Source of the DNA: Rhodospirillales bacterium
Lineage (GTDB): Bacteria > Pseudomonadota > Alphaproteobacteria > Acetobacterales > Acetobacteraceae
Reading direction: 5' to 3'
NCBI GenBank assembly: GCA_947447625.1
Contig: CANFKS010000048.1
Span: 1 to 32,819 of the forward strand
Length of the DNA stretch: 32,819 nucleotides
In this document: positions 16,216-24,200 of the stretch, one piece after another
How the letters are laid out: the number at the start of each line of letters is the position of its first letter
How positions within the stretch are numbered: the stretch's first letter is position 1
Made by a program: the position numbers and the translations under genes
Notes under the pieces: model-generated
What the model saw: the letters and a program-made list of their open reading frames with translations, nothing else
Database searches by the model: none
What the model was told of the DNA's origin: nothing

Positions 16216-18249
16216 ATGACCAAGCTTATTGTTGGCGTTGACGTTGGCGGAACCTATACCGACCTCTTTGTCTATGACGAGGCAACCGGACAGGCCAAAG
16301 TCGGCAAAGTCCCCAGCACCCGCGGCCGCGAAGCCGACGGGTTCGCCGCCGGCATCGCAGCCCTCGCCCCCCTGCCCGCAATCGGCGCCATCGTTCACGG
16401 CACCACCGTCGGCACCAACGCCCTCCTCGAACGCAAAGGCGCCCGCGCCGGCCTCATCACCACAAAAGGCTTCCGCGACGTCCTCGAAATGCGCCGCCGC
16501 GACCGCCGCCAGACCTGGGGCCTCACCGGCACGTTCATCCCCCCCATCGACCGCGACCTCCGCCTCGAAGTCACCGAACGCACCAACCCCGACGGCACCA
16601 TCCTTCACCCCGTCGACGCCGGCGAAATCCAACACGCCGCCCGCCACCTCCTCGCCCAGGGCGCCGAAGCCCTTTGCATCGTCTTCCTCCATTCCTACGC
16701 CAACCCCGCCAACGAACAGGCCGCCCTCGCCGCCGCCTGCGCCGTCTGGCCCAACCCTCACGTCACGATTTCCTCCGACATCCTCCCCGAAATCCGCGAA
16801 TTCGAACGCACCAGCACCGCGGCGCTCAACGCCGTCCTGCAACCCGTCGTCGGCGGCTACCTCGCCAAACTCGACACCCGCCTGCGCGCCGAACATTTCG
16901 CCGGCGAATTCCTCATCGTCCAATCCAACGGCGGTGTCATGTCCGTCGAAACCGCCGCCCGCCTCCCCGTCCGCACCGCCCTCTCCGGCCCCGCCGCCGG
17001 CGTCATCGCCGCCGCCCACATCGCCATCTCGGCCGGCTTCCCCGACGTCATCACCGGCGACATCGGCGGCACCTCCTTCGACGTCTCCCTCATCGCCGCC
17101 GGCACTCCCGCCCTGGCCGCGCAAACCACCCTCGATTTCGGCCTCGTCGTCCGCACCCCGATGATCGAAATCCTCTCCATCGGCGCCGGCGGCGGCTCCA
17201 TCGCCTGGGTCGACAAAGCCGGCATCCTGCAAATCGGCCCCGAATCCGCCGGCTCCATCCCCGGCCCGGCGTGCTACGCCCAAGGCGGCACCCGCCCCAC
17301 CGTCACCGACGCCAACGTCGTCCTCGGCCGCATCAACGCCGCCCGCCCCATCGGCGGCAGCCTCGCCAGCCTCGACGTCGCCGCAGCCCAGGCCGCCATC
17401 CTGCGCGACGTCGGCACCCCCCTCGGCCTTGACGCCACCGCCGCCGCCGAAGCCATCCTGCGCGTCGCCAATGCCCGCATGGCCGGCGCGCTGCGCCTCG
17501 TCTCCATCGAGCGCGGGCACGACCCCAAACACTTCTCCCTCATGCCCTTCGGCGGCGGCGGCGCGCTCCACGCCGCCGCGCTCATCCGCGAAGTCGGCCT
17601 CGCCCGCGCCCTCATCCCCCGCTACCCCGGCGTCACCTCCGCGCTCGGCTGCGTCATCGCCGACATGCGCCATGACCGCGTCCAAACCCTCAACCGCCCC
17701 CTCGCCACGCTCGACGGCCCCGCCCTTCATGCCGCCATGCAGGCCGCCGAAACCGAACTCTCCCCCCTGCTCGACCGCGCCGGCGTCGCCTTCATTGCGC
17801 GGCGCACCGAACACGCGCTGGACATGAACTATATCGGCCAAACCCACACCGTCTCCGTTCCCCTCCCCGATACCGCGCTGACCGCGCAAACCATCCTCGC
17901 CGCCTTCGAAACCACCTATGCCAGCACCTATGGCCGCCTCATGCCCGGCGTCCCCGTGCGCATCCTCAACCTCAAAACCACGATCATCGGCGAACGCCCC
18001 AAAATCGACCTCCGGGCCCTCGCCCCCTCCCCCGCCACCACGCTCGACGCCGCCCGCCGCCCCCCCCGCCAGGTCTGGTTCGACACCTGGACCGCCACCC
18101 CCGTCTTCGACCGCCTCGCCCTCCCCGCCGGCTCCACCATCCAAGGCCCCGCCATCCTCGAACAACCCGACACCACCATCATCGTCGAACCCCACACCAC
18201 CGCCCACACCGACCCCCTCGGCAACATCATCCTCGCCTGGACCGACTGA
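16216..18249 (+). CDS. Hydantoinase A/oxoprolinase-family ATPase subunit (HyuA-like)
   Basis: A 677-residue HyuA-family protein. The N-terminal Hydant_A_N domain starts TKLIVGVDVGGTYTDLFVYD (residues 2-21), with the phosphate-binding GGTxTD loop and HGTTVGTNALLERKGA near residue 65. The Hydantoinase_A ASKHA-fold domain follows (VMSVETAARLPVRTALSGPA, DIGGTSFDVSLI, SIGAGGGSIAWVD, GPGP-type loop as SIPGPACYAQGG). A C-terminal domain ends with EQPDTTIIVEPHT. With the B subunit it hydrolyses or carboxylates its substrate at the cost of ATP. Length matches the family. The ribosome site is weak (GGAACGAATACTC). It ends 14 bases before the convergent sensor kinase gene. Confidence 0.94.
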   Translation: MTKLIVGVDVGGTYTDLFVYDEATGQAKVGKVPSTRGREADGFAAGIAALAPLPAIGAIVHGTTVGTNALLERKGARAGLITTKGFRDVLEMRRRDRRQTWGLTGTFIPPIDRDLRLEVTERTNPDGTILHPVDAGEIQHAARHLLAQGAEALCIVFLHSYANPANEQAALAAACAVWPNPHVTISSDILPEIREFERTSTAALNAVLQPVVGGYLAKLDTRLRAEHFAGEFLIVQSNGGVMSVETAARLPVRTALSGPAAGVIAAAHIAISAGFPDVITGDIGGTSFDVSLIAAGTPALAAQTTLDFGLVVRTPMIEILSIGAGGGSIAWVDKAGILQIGPESAGSIPGPACYAQGGTRPTVTDANVVLGRINAARPIGGSLASLDVAAAQAAILRDVGTPLGLDATAAAEAILRVANARMAGALRLVSIERGHDPKHFSLMPFGGGGALHAAALIREVGLARALIPRYPGVTSALGCVIADMRHDRVQTLNRPLATLDGPALHAAMQAAETELSPLLDRAGVAFIARRTEHALDMNYIGQTHTVSVPLPDTALTAQTILAAFETTYASTYGRLMPGVPVRILNLKTTIIGERPKIDLRALAPSPATTLDAARRPPRQVWFDTWTATPVFDRLALPAGSTIQGPAILEQPDTTIIVEPHTTAHTDPLGNIILAWTD

Positions 18250-18263
18250 CCCCCGAAACCGTG

Positions 18264-20474
18264 CTACGAAGCCCCCCGGCTCCGCGGCACCCATTTGCGC
18301 ACCGCATCCCTGATTTCGGTGATCGCGACCGGCTTGGTCAAATAATCGTCCATGCCTGCTGCCAGACACGCTGCGCGGCCCACATCCTGGGCATCGGCCG
18401 AAACCCCAACAATCGGCGTGCGGCGGCCGCGCCCGACCTCAAGCGCCCGGATCTGCCGCGTCGCCTCCCTTCCATCCATCTTGGGCATGTGATTGTCCAT
18501 CAGGATGATATCGTAGCTGCTCGCGTGCCACTGCCGGATTGCCGCCTCGCCATCTTCTGCCACATCGACATCGCATCCGGCCGTGCGCAGCAACGCAAGT
18601 TCGACCATCACGTTGACCTGATTATCCTCCACCAGCAAAGCCCGCACCCGCGCCGCCGGCGGCGCGGCAACCGCAGCTTCTGGCCCCGCCAGCGCCGCAC
18701 GGCGCGCGACACCGCGCAGCACCGTCACGAGTTGATGGACCATCAACGGCGTATCGAGCCAGGCATGAACCGGAATACCCAAATGATGCTGACGGTCCCC
18801 AACCAGCACAAGCGGCGGCATGGAGACGCCCCGGCGTCCGCCAGCCGGTGCCATCTCCGCCGCCTTCACCGCAAGCCCCGTCAAAGTGATGTCGGCGATG
18901 ATCGCGGCAAACGGGCGCTGCGCCGCACTGGCGCGCGCCACCATCCCCATGGCGTCATCCCAGCTTTCGGCAGCCATCGAGTAGATGCCGAGCCCCGACA
19001 GGCTCTCCACCATGCCGCGCTGCTCCACCTGGGCATGGCTCGCGACAAGCACGGACAGCCCGCGCAATGCGGCCCGGTCCTCCTCGCTCACCGCCGGATC
19101 GGCCGGCGCGACGCCGAGCCGCGCCGTAAACCAGAACACCGCGCCCGCCCCCGCGCTGCTCCGCACCCCGATCGCCCCGCCCATCAGATTCACCAGTTGG
19201 CGGGCAATCGCCAGACCCAACCCCGTGCCGCCGAACCGGCGCGTGCTTGACAGGTCTGCCTGCACAAAGGGTTCGAAAATCTGGACCTGCTTCTCCGCTG
19301 GGATCCCGATCCCGGTATCGCGCACTTCGAAGCGGAACAACCCGGGCGTGCCGGGATCGCCGGCGACTGTCACGGTGATCCGCCCGGACGGCGTGAACTT
19401 GATCGCATTGCCGATGATATTGGTCAAAATCTGCCGCAGCCGCACCGGATCGCCCATCAAGGTGCCGGGCAGATCGGGCGCAATCTCGGCCACGAGGTCG
19501 AGCCCTTTGATGCGGCACTGTGCGCCCATCAGATCGACGATATCCTCCACCAGCCGGCGCAGGCCGAACGCCTGGCGATCCAGCTCAAGCCGCCCGGCAT
19601 CGATCTTGGAGAAGTCGAGAATGCCCGCGATCAGATCGAGCAGCATCACGCCGGACTCGCGGGCGACATCGATATAGCGCTGCGCGGTGGCCGGCAGCGT
19701 CTCAAGCGCCACGACATCGAGCATGCCCAGCACGCCGTTCATCGGCGTGCGCAGTTCATGGCTCATATTGGCCAAAAACTGAGACTTCGCCGCATTCGCC
19801 GCCTCGGCCGCCTCCTTGGCGCGCATCAAATCCCGGATCAGCCCGGTACGCACCCAGATCACCACCCACACCAGGGAGGCCGCGGTGCCCATGATGGCAA
19901 AGAGCAGTGCGGTCAGTGTCCAATGCAACAGGTTGAGTTCGCGCTGGTCGGCCGCAACGATGTCTCCGCTGCGCACATTGGAGGCAGCGGCGAGTTCCGC
20001 CATGCGGGGCAACATCGGCTCGACCAGACCGCGCAGCCGGATCGCCGCCTCCGGCCGCGGCAGTTGCGCAATCAACGGGCGCGCCGCAGCCAGCATCGCG
20101 CGCATGCCGAGGACACTGTCCTGCAAATCCCGTCGGGTGGCGATGAACTCGGCCGCCTCTCCGGCCGTCAAGAGGTTGAGCCGGTTCTCCAGCACATCGG
20201 CCCGCAGGTCGACATCATCGCCATCGACCTTGCTGCCCGGCACCGCGGCCGCCGAGATCGCCTCGGCGAAGCGCAGGGTTTCACTCACCGCCTGGCTCAG
20301 CAACCATGTCAGATTATAGCGGGACACCCGCTGCAACGCGGCCTGCCGCTCCACGATCAGGAACGAGGTGACCACCGCCGCAACGGCCAGAAACGCCAGC
20401 ACAAACCCCAACACCCAGCGCAGGGTTCCTCCAGCCCAGACATCCGATGCCGCGGGGCTAGGGGCTGTGGCCAT
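18264..20474 (-). CDS. Hybrid sensor histidine kinase/response regulator with periplasmic domain
   Basis: A 736-residue membrane-bound hybrid kinase. TM1 is about residues 19-41, a helical periplasmic domain about 42-182 ([32 protein letters not shown]), and TM2 about 183-208. A HisKA domain with His239 ([15 protein letters not shown]) and a HATPase domain ([30 protein letters not shown]) follow. Next comes a degenerate receiver-like domain lacking the N-terminal acidic pair ([10 protein letters not shown]). The C-terminal true receiver runs from about residue 609, with Glu-Asp in LLVEDNQ, phospho-acceptor Asp660 ([12 protein letters not shown]) and Lys714 (YLTKP). No HPt or output domain is present, so a separate phosphotransfer partner is implied. 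It starts five bases after the stop of the exported pterin-binding-fold gene, so the two are an operon and probably one signalling unit. Confidence 0.93.
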   Translation of the reverse strand: MATAPSPAASDVWAGGTLRWVLGFVLAFLAVAAVVTSFLIVERQAALQRVSRYNLTWLLSQAVSETLRFAEAISAAAVPGSKVDGDDVDLRADVLENRLNLLTAGEAAEFIATRRDLQDSVLGMRAMLAAARPLIAQLPRPEAAIRLRGLVEPMLPRMAELAAASNVRSGDIVAADQRELNLLHWTLTALLFAIMGTAASLVWVVIWVRTGLIRDLMRAKEAAEAANAAKSQFLANMSHELRTPMNGVLGMLDVVALETLPATAQRYIDVARESGVMLLDLIAGILDFSKIDAGRLELDRQAFGLRRLVEDIVDLMGAQCRIKGLDLVAEIAPDLPGTLMGDPVRLRQILTNIIGNAIKFTPSGRITVTVAGDPGTPGLFRFEVRDTGIGIPAEKQVQIFEPFVQADLSSTRRFGGTGLGLAIARQLVNLMGGAIGVRSSAGAGAVFWFTARLGVAPADPAVSEEDRAALRGLSVLVASHAQVEQRGMVESLSGLGIYSMAAESWDDAMGMVARASAAQRPFAAIIADITLTGLAVKAAEMAPAGGRRGVSMPPLVLVGDRQHHLGIPVHAWLDTPLMVHQLVTVLRGVARRAALAGPEAAVAAPPAARVRALLVEDNQVNVMVELALLRTAGCDVDVAEDGEAAIRQWHASSYDIILMDNHMPKMDGREATRQIRALEVGRGRRTPIVGVSADAQDVGRAACLAAGMDDYLTKPVAITEIRDAVRKWVPRSRGAS

Positions 20475-20479
20475 CGCGC

Positions 20480-21022
20480 TTACTTCAGAACCATGCGCGC
20501 GACCTGCCAGGCCGAGCGGCTATAGAAGCGCTGGTGCTTGAGTTCCGGGTCCGAATCATAGGGATAGACGATGAACAACGGCCCCTTGTCCTTCACCGGC
20601 ATATACGCACCGTCCCGCTTGAGGGCGAGCAGCACCTCGTATTTGCGGAAATCCTCCACCGGAATATCGGTGCTGTAGTCATTCAGCGCGCGCGCCGTCA
20701 GCATGGACCCTGTCGCCCCGACCCGGTCCAGCAGCGCCGCCATGCGCACGCCCTCGAATGTCACCGCGCCGGTATACCACGGCGTCGTCGTCGTGAAGGA
20801 TTTCAGGCCCAGCGCCTCAAGCATCGCGATGTCGAATTCTGCGACGCCCTCGCCATTGGTCTCTTTGATGAGGCCCGACAGGGTCAAAATCACCTTGCCC
20901 TGCGGCTTTGCCAGATCAGCCGCCCGCGCCGGCCGCGTGTGCATCAGGCTCGCCATCACCACTCCGGAGGAAACCCCCATCGTGGCGGACAGCACGCCAC
21001 GCCGCGTCACATTTATTGACAT
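20480..21022 (-). CDS. Tat-exported pterin-binding (PruR-like, sulfite-oxidase-fold) protein
   Basis: A 180-residue exported protein. The N-terminus has a twin-arginine signal ([12 protein letters not shown]), a hydrophobic stretch and a likely ARA-A cleavage near residue 35. The mature part matches the molybdopterin oxidoreductase/sulfite-oxidase-like domain: [40 protein letters not shown], then [15 protein letters not shown]. There is no cysteine anywhere, so it cannot carry the Cys-ligated molybdenum of true sulfite oxidases. This agrees with the PruR group, which in Agrobacterium binds tetrahydropterins and controls a membrane partner (knowledge from memory). It has AAAGG seven bases before the ATG. 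The following gene is the sensor kinase; the divergent gene is a pterin synthase homologue. Inference: periplasmic pterin receptor for the kinase. Confidence 0.85.
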   Translation of the reverse strand: MSINVTRRGVLSATMGVSSGVVMASLMHTRPARAADLAKPQGKVILTLSGLIKETNGEGVAEFDIAMLEALGLKSFTTTTPWYTGAVTFEGVRMAALLDRVGATGSMLTARALNDYSTDIPVEDFRKYEVLLALKRDGAYMPVKDKGPLFIVYPYDSDPELKHQRFYSRSAWQVARMVLK

Positions 21023-21307
21023 TTGTCGCCTTTAGTGTTAAGGAGGAATTGTTGTGCTGAGACTTGTTGGTGCGCAATCCTAACGCAGCCTGGATCATTT
21101 ACAACACGCATAATCACGCATACTCGCTGTTGTTTCGAGGGTCAGCATGCACACAGCACCATTCGGCTTGCCGGCACTTCAGTATGGACCCGCAACTGCG
21201 ACCATGACCTCGCAAGTGACCCGCACCGCACCGCAGCCCATGGCGCCGCCGTCTTCGTCTCAGAACCGGCCCGGACCGCGCGCCCCGCACGCATCAGGGT
21301 GCGCGGC
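21023..21307. promoter_or_regulatory. Divergent control region between pterin-binding/kinase operon and PTPS gene
   Basis: These 285 bases separate the two divergent units and are clearly more AT-rich near 21010-21130 than the neighbouring genes. On the + strand, TTTACA (21098-21103) with TACTCG 17 bases on is a weak promoter candidate. A strong AAGGAGG (21040-21046) precedes a nine-codon GTG frame (21054-21083). A 54-codon frame starts at 21147 (listed separately). No convincing repressor palindrome or known riboswitch was recognised. Confidence 0.4.
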
Positions 21308-21311
21308 ATGA
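21147..21311 (+). CDS. Possible small upstream ORF coupled to the PTPS gene
   Basis: ATG at 21147 is preceded by GAGGG at suitable spacing (CGAGGGTCAGC). It opens a 54-codon frame (MHTAPFGLPALQYGPATATM, then a Pro/Ser/Arg-rich tail ending ASGCAA). Its TGA at 21309-21311 overlaps the ATG of the PTPS-family gene as ATGA, the classical coupling arrangement. Composition is low-complexity, with no domain and no signal peptide. It could be a translational regulator or simply a chance frame in GC-rich DNA. Confidence 0.3.
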   Translation: MHTAPFGLPALQYGPATATMTSQVTRTAPQPMAPPSSSQNRPGPRAPHASGCAA

Positions 21312-21766
21312 GCGGCCTCTACCGGTCGACCAAAACCTACGATCACAACGAAGGCCTGTCCTGCTGCTTCCGCCAATGGCGCGCCACCCACTCGCATTGC
21401 CGGCTGCTCCATGGCTATGCGCTGGCCTTCCACTTCGTCTTCGCCACAAGGGAACTCGATGCCAACAATTGGTGCCTCGATTTCGGCGGGCTCAAGCCGG
21501 TGCGGGCCTGGTTGCATGAGATGTTCGACCATACCGTTCTGGTTGCCCAGGATGACCCCGATCTCGACGCGTTCCGTCATATGGCCGAGCGCCAATTGAT
21601 CGACCTGCGCGTGCTCGCCGCCGTCGGCTGCGAGGCGATTGCCCGCCTGGCGCACGACCATGTCGCCGCCTTCGCACGCGAACAGACCGGCGGGCGGGTC
21701 TGGCTCGACAGCGCCGAAGTGCGCGAGCATTCCTCCAACTCCGCGATCTACCAGCCGGATCGCTAG
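21308..21766 (+). CDS. 6-pyruvoyl-tetrahydropterin synthase / QueD-family protein
   Basis: A 152-residue protein of the PTPS/6-carboxytetrahydropterin synthase fold, which acts on 7,8-dihydroneopterin triphosphate. Recognisable parts are FRQWRATHSHCRLLHGYALA (residues 21-40) with the catalytic-type Cys31 and zinc-ligand-type His35, NNWCLDFGGLKPVRAWL, the FDHTVL motif with Asp74-His75, and VREHSSNSAIY with Glu140. The usual LHGH is LHGY here, so the third zinc histidine is replaced by Tyr37. His28 or His30 would be the first ligand. The reaction product may therefore differ from that of classical QueD. The start at 21308 fits the family N-terminus; the open frame extends far upstream without similarity. 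A GTG at 21299 is an alternative. It is divergent from the pterin-binding protein/kinase operon. The stop TAG is the first triplet of a repeat element. Confidence 0.82.
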   Translation: MSGLYRSTKTYDHNEGLSCCFRQWRATHSHCRLLHGYALAFHFVFATRELDANNWCLDFGGLKPVRAWLHEMFDHTVLVAQDDPDLDAFRHMAERQLIDLRVLAAVGCEAIARLAHDHVAAFAREQTGGRVWLDSAEVREHSSNSAIYQPDR

Positions 21767-21864
21767 AGCTGGATGCCTTCTGGTAGGCGACTTCATCCCG
21801 CTCTCACTCTTTGTTTGAGCGCCTGACGGCTTTTGCCGATTCGGCCAAACGCCGTCAGGCTCTA
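21764..21864. repeat. TAGAGC...GCTCTA double-hairpin repeat, family 2 copy 1
   Basis: A 101-base element with terminal TAGAGC and GCTCTA. The first part, GAGCTGGATGCCTTC to GACTTCATCCCGCTC, is an imperfect hairpin. The second, GCCTGACGGC to GCCGTCAGGC, is a perfect ten-pair stem around TTTGCCGATTCGGCCAAA. It fills exactly the gap between two convergent genes, and each terminal TAG is the stop codon of one of them. A second copy is at 28711. It can act as a bidirectional terminator. Confidence 0.85.
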
Positions 21865-22578
21865 GGCAAAGAGGAACGCCACCCTGTCGGTCTCCAGGAT
21901 GGCGCAGGTCAGGCGCCCCCCATAGACGGCACCGGTGTCGATGCCGATGCGGTTGTGTTTGATCACCGGATCCTGCTTGGGCGTATGGCCATGAACCACC
22001 GTCACGCCGAAATCGGCTTCCGAATAGAGGAAGGCTTGGCGGATGCTGATGAGGTCCTGGCGCGTTTGGTCTTCGATGGCGATCCCGGGCCGGATTCCGG
22101 CATGGGCGAAAAGATAGCTTCCTTCGCGGTGGGTCAAAGCAAGGTTTTTCAGGAAGCCCATATGGGCGTCCGGCACATGGCCGGGCCAGGTGGGCCGCGG
22201 CGCATCAGGATCGCCACCCCAGCTTTGCAGCGCCTCGCGCCCACCCTGGATCATCCAATCCGTCATCGAGGCGCCAAGTCCGGAAAGTGCGTCGATCATG
22301 GTCTGCTCGTGATTGCCGAGCAGATTGACGCTCGGCACGCCCGGCAATGGATCGCCGCCAGCAAGCCGCGCCACCACGCCACGGCTGTCCGGCCCGCGAT
22401 CGACGTAGTCGCCGAGGTGCAGCAGCAGCGGAGCGCCGCAGGGCCGATGGGCCAGGTCATCGGCAATCGCCGCATGCAATTCGGCCAGACGGCTGTCGCA
22501 GCCATGGACATCGCCAATGGCATAGATCCGGCGACCGGCGGGAAGGGTCCCGGGTGCCTTCGTGAACTCAAGACTCAT
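21862..22578 (-). CDS. PPP-type metallophosphoesterase (serine/threonine phosphatase-like)
   Basis: A 238-residue cytoplasmic phosphatase with the full PPP-family metal and phosphate motifs: GDVHGC (residues 22-27), GDYVDRGPDSRG (56-67), LLGNHE (86-91), a histidine in YLFAHAGIRPG and VVHGHTPKQDP. Bacterial relatives remove phosphate from Ser/Thr/Tyr or hydrolyse dinucleotide polyphosphates (ApaH/PrpA-like); the target is unknown. The ATG at 22578 has GGGAAG upstream. The frame extends to 22626, but the extra residues are unlike the family. Its TAG stop is provided by the family-2 repeat. It is divergent from the phosphonate monoester hydrolase gene across 65 bases. Confidence 0.92.
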   Translation of the reverse strand: MSLEFTKAPGTLPAGRRIYAIGDVHGCDSRLAELHAAIADDLAHRPCGAPLLLHLGDYVDRGPDSRGVVARLAGGDPLPGVPSVNLLGNHEQTMIDALSGLGASMTDWMIQGGREALQSWGGDPDAPRPTWPGHVPDAHMGFLKNLALTHREGSYLFAHAGIRPGIAIEDQTRQDLISIRQAFLYSEADFGVTVVHGHTPKQDPVIKHNRIGIDTGAVYGGRLTCAILETDRVAFLFA

Positions 22579-22643
22579 GCGTCGTCTTCCCGCCGTGCTG
22601 CTTCCGGGACAGGATAGGGGCGACATGCCAGCGGGACAAATCC

Positions 22644-24200
22644 ATGACCAAACACGTGCTCTTCATCTGCGTCGACCAATGGCGCGGCGACAGTCTCGGC
22701 ATCCTCGGCCACCCCGCCGCGCGCACGCCCCATCTCGATGCCCTGGCGCGAGACGGCGTGATGTTCACCGCGCATTGGGGCCAGGCCGCACCCTGCGGCC
22801 CCGCGCGCGCCTCGATGCTCACCGGGCAATACGTCATGAACCATCGCGTGACCGCCAATGGCGTGCCGCTCGATCACCGCCACCCCAACCTTGCCACCGA
22901 AGTCCGCCGCATCGGCATGGACCCGCAGATCATCGGCTACACCACAACCATCCCCGATCCGGTCAAGACCCATCCGAATGACCCGCGCTACAGCGAAATC
23001 GGCGACATCATGGCGGGTTGGCAGGTCTTCGCCCATTTCGACGAGGTCGATCTGCGCAACTATTTCGGCTGGGTCGCCAGCCGCGGCGTGGCTTTGCCCG
23101 ACAACCCGTTCGCCCTGTGGCATCCCGACACCGGCCCCTGCGGCCCGACCGCCGCCCCCAGCGTGGTGGGCGCCGAGGCTTCGGACACCGCCTGGACCGG
23201 CGAGCACGGATTGGCCTTCCTGCGCGGTGTCAAAATCTCCCGCGCCGAGCGGCCCTGGCTGCTGCATCTGGGGTTCCTGCGCCCGCACCCGCCGTTCATC
23301 GCTCCCGCGCCCTATCACGATCTGATTCCCACCGCCGACATCCCCGCCCCCCTCCGCGCCGCCAGCGCCGCCGAGGAGGCCGCCCAGCATCCGGTGCTGG
23401 CGCATTGGCTCGCCAGCCAGCAGCAAGCCTCCTATTTCGAAGGCGCCAGCGGCACTGTGGCGGCCATCTCCGACGCGGGCATCGCCCTCACCCGCCGCGC
23501 CTATTACGGCCTGATCGCCGAAATCGACGATTGGATCGGCCGTATCCTGGCCGAACTGAAATCGACCGGGCTCTACGAGGACACCCTGATCGTCTTCACC
23601 TCCGACCACGGCGAGCAACTCGGCGATCATCGCCTGCTCGGCAAAATCGGCTGGTTCGACCAGAGCTACCATTTGCCCCTCATCATCCGCGCCCCCGGCG
23701 GCCCGCGCGGCCGCGTGGTCGATGCGTTCACCGAATCGGTCGATCTGATGCCCACCATCCTCGACTGGCTCGGCCAGGACATCCCTGCCGCCTGCAACGG
23801 CGTGAGCCTGCTGCCCTGGCTCAAGGGCGAGACGCCCTCGCTGTGGCGGCAGGAAGTCCATTTCGAATACGACCTGCGCGGCGGCTGGCCGCAGCCCTCG
23901 GCCCTGCCGCCCGGCACCCCGCCGGAAGCCGGCCCGATGGCGGCGCTGCGCACGAAAGACTGGAAATACGTCCACCTCCCCGGCTTTTCGCCCGTGCTCT
24001 ACGACCTGCGGGCCGATCCGGGCGAGACGCGCAACGTGGCCGCCGAGCCCGCCTATGCCCCCCTGCTGCTCGAAGCGACCCAGCGTCTGCTCAGCTTCCG
24101 CATGAGTTTCGCCGCGGTCGATCACACGCACCGTGTCGCGACACCCACGGGGCAGGTGGCGCGGCGGATCCCGGGGCGCGGCTCAGAAGTTGAACTGTAG
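22644..24200 (+). CDS. Phosphonate monoester hydrolase/phosphodiesterase of the sulfatase superfamily
   Basis: A 518-residue alkaline-phosphatase-superfamily enzyme. FICVDQWRGD carries metal ligand Asp11. CGPARASMLTG at Cys51 is a CxPxR sulfatase motif whose Cys is expected to become formylglycine. The second metal site is in TSDHGEQLGDHRLLGKIG. The stretches VMNHRVTANGVPLDHRHPNL, IIGYTTTIPDP, YFGWVAS and LGFLRPHPPF closely resemble the phosphonate monoester hydrolases of Rhizobium and Burkholderia (PehA type, about 514 residues). These cleave phosphonate monoesters, phosphodiesters and, promiscuously, sulfate esters. No formylglycine-generating enzyme is in the window, so maturation needs one elsewhere. 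The last 18 bases overlap the convergent outer-membrane gene. Confidence 0.9.
   Translation: MTKHVLFICVDQWRGDSLGILGHPAARTPHLDALARDGVMFTAHWGQAAPCGPARASMLTGQYVMNHRVTANGVPLDHRHPNLATEVRRIGMDPQIIGYTTTIPDPVKTHPNDPRYSEIGDIMAGWQVFAHFDEVDLRNYFGWVASRGVALPDNPFALWHPDTGPCGPTAAPSVVGAEASDTAWTGEHGLAFLRGVKISRAERPWLLHLGFLRPHPPFIAPAPYHDLIPTADIPAPLRAASAAEEAAQHPVLAHWLASQQQASYFEGASGTVAAISDAGIALTRRAYYGLIAEIDDWIGRILAELKSTGLYEDTLIVFTSDHGEQLGDHRLLGKIGWFDQSYHLPLIIRAPGGPRGRVVDAFTESVDLMPTILDWLGQDIPAACNGVSLLPWLKGETPSLWRQEVHFEYDLRGGWPQPSALPPGTPPEAGPMAALRTKDWKYVHLPGFSPVLYDLRADPGETRNVAAEPAYAPLLLEATQRLLSFRMSFAAVDHTHRVATPTGQVARRIPGRGSEVEL

Noticed and set aside
20480-21022. Catalytic sulfite oxidase or molybdoenzyme subunit
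   Set aside because: The protein has no cysteine to ligate molybdenum and is only 180 residues long. A binding role fits better.
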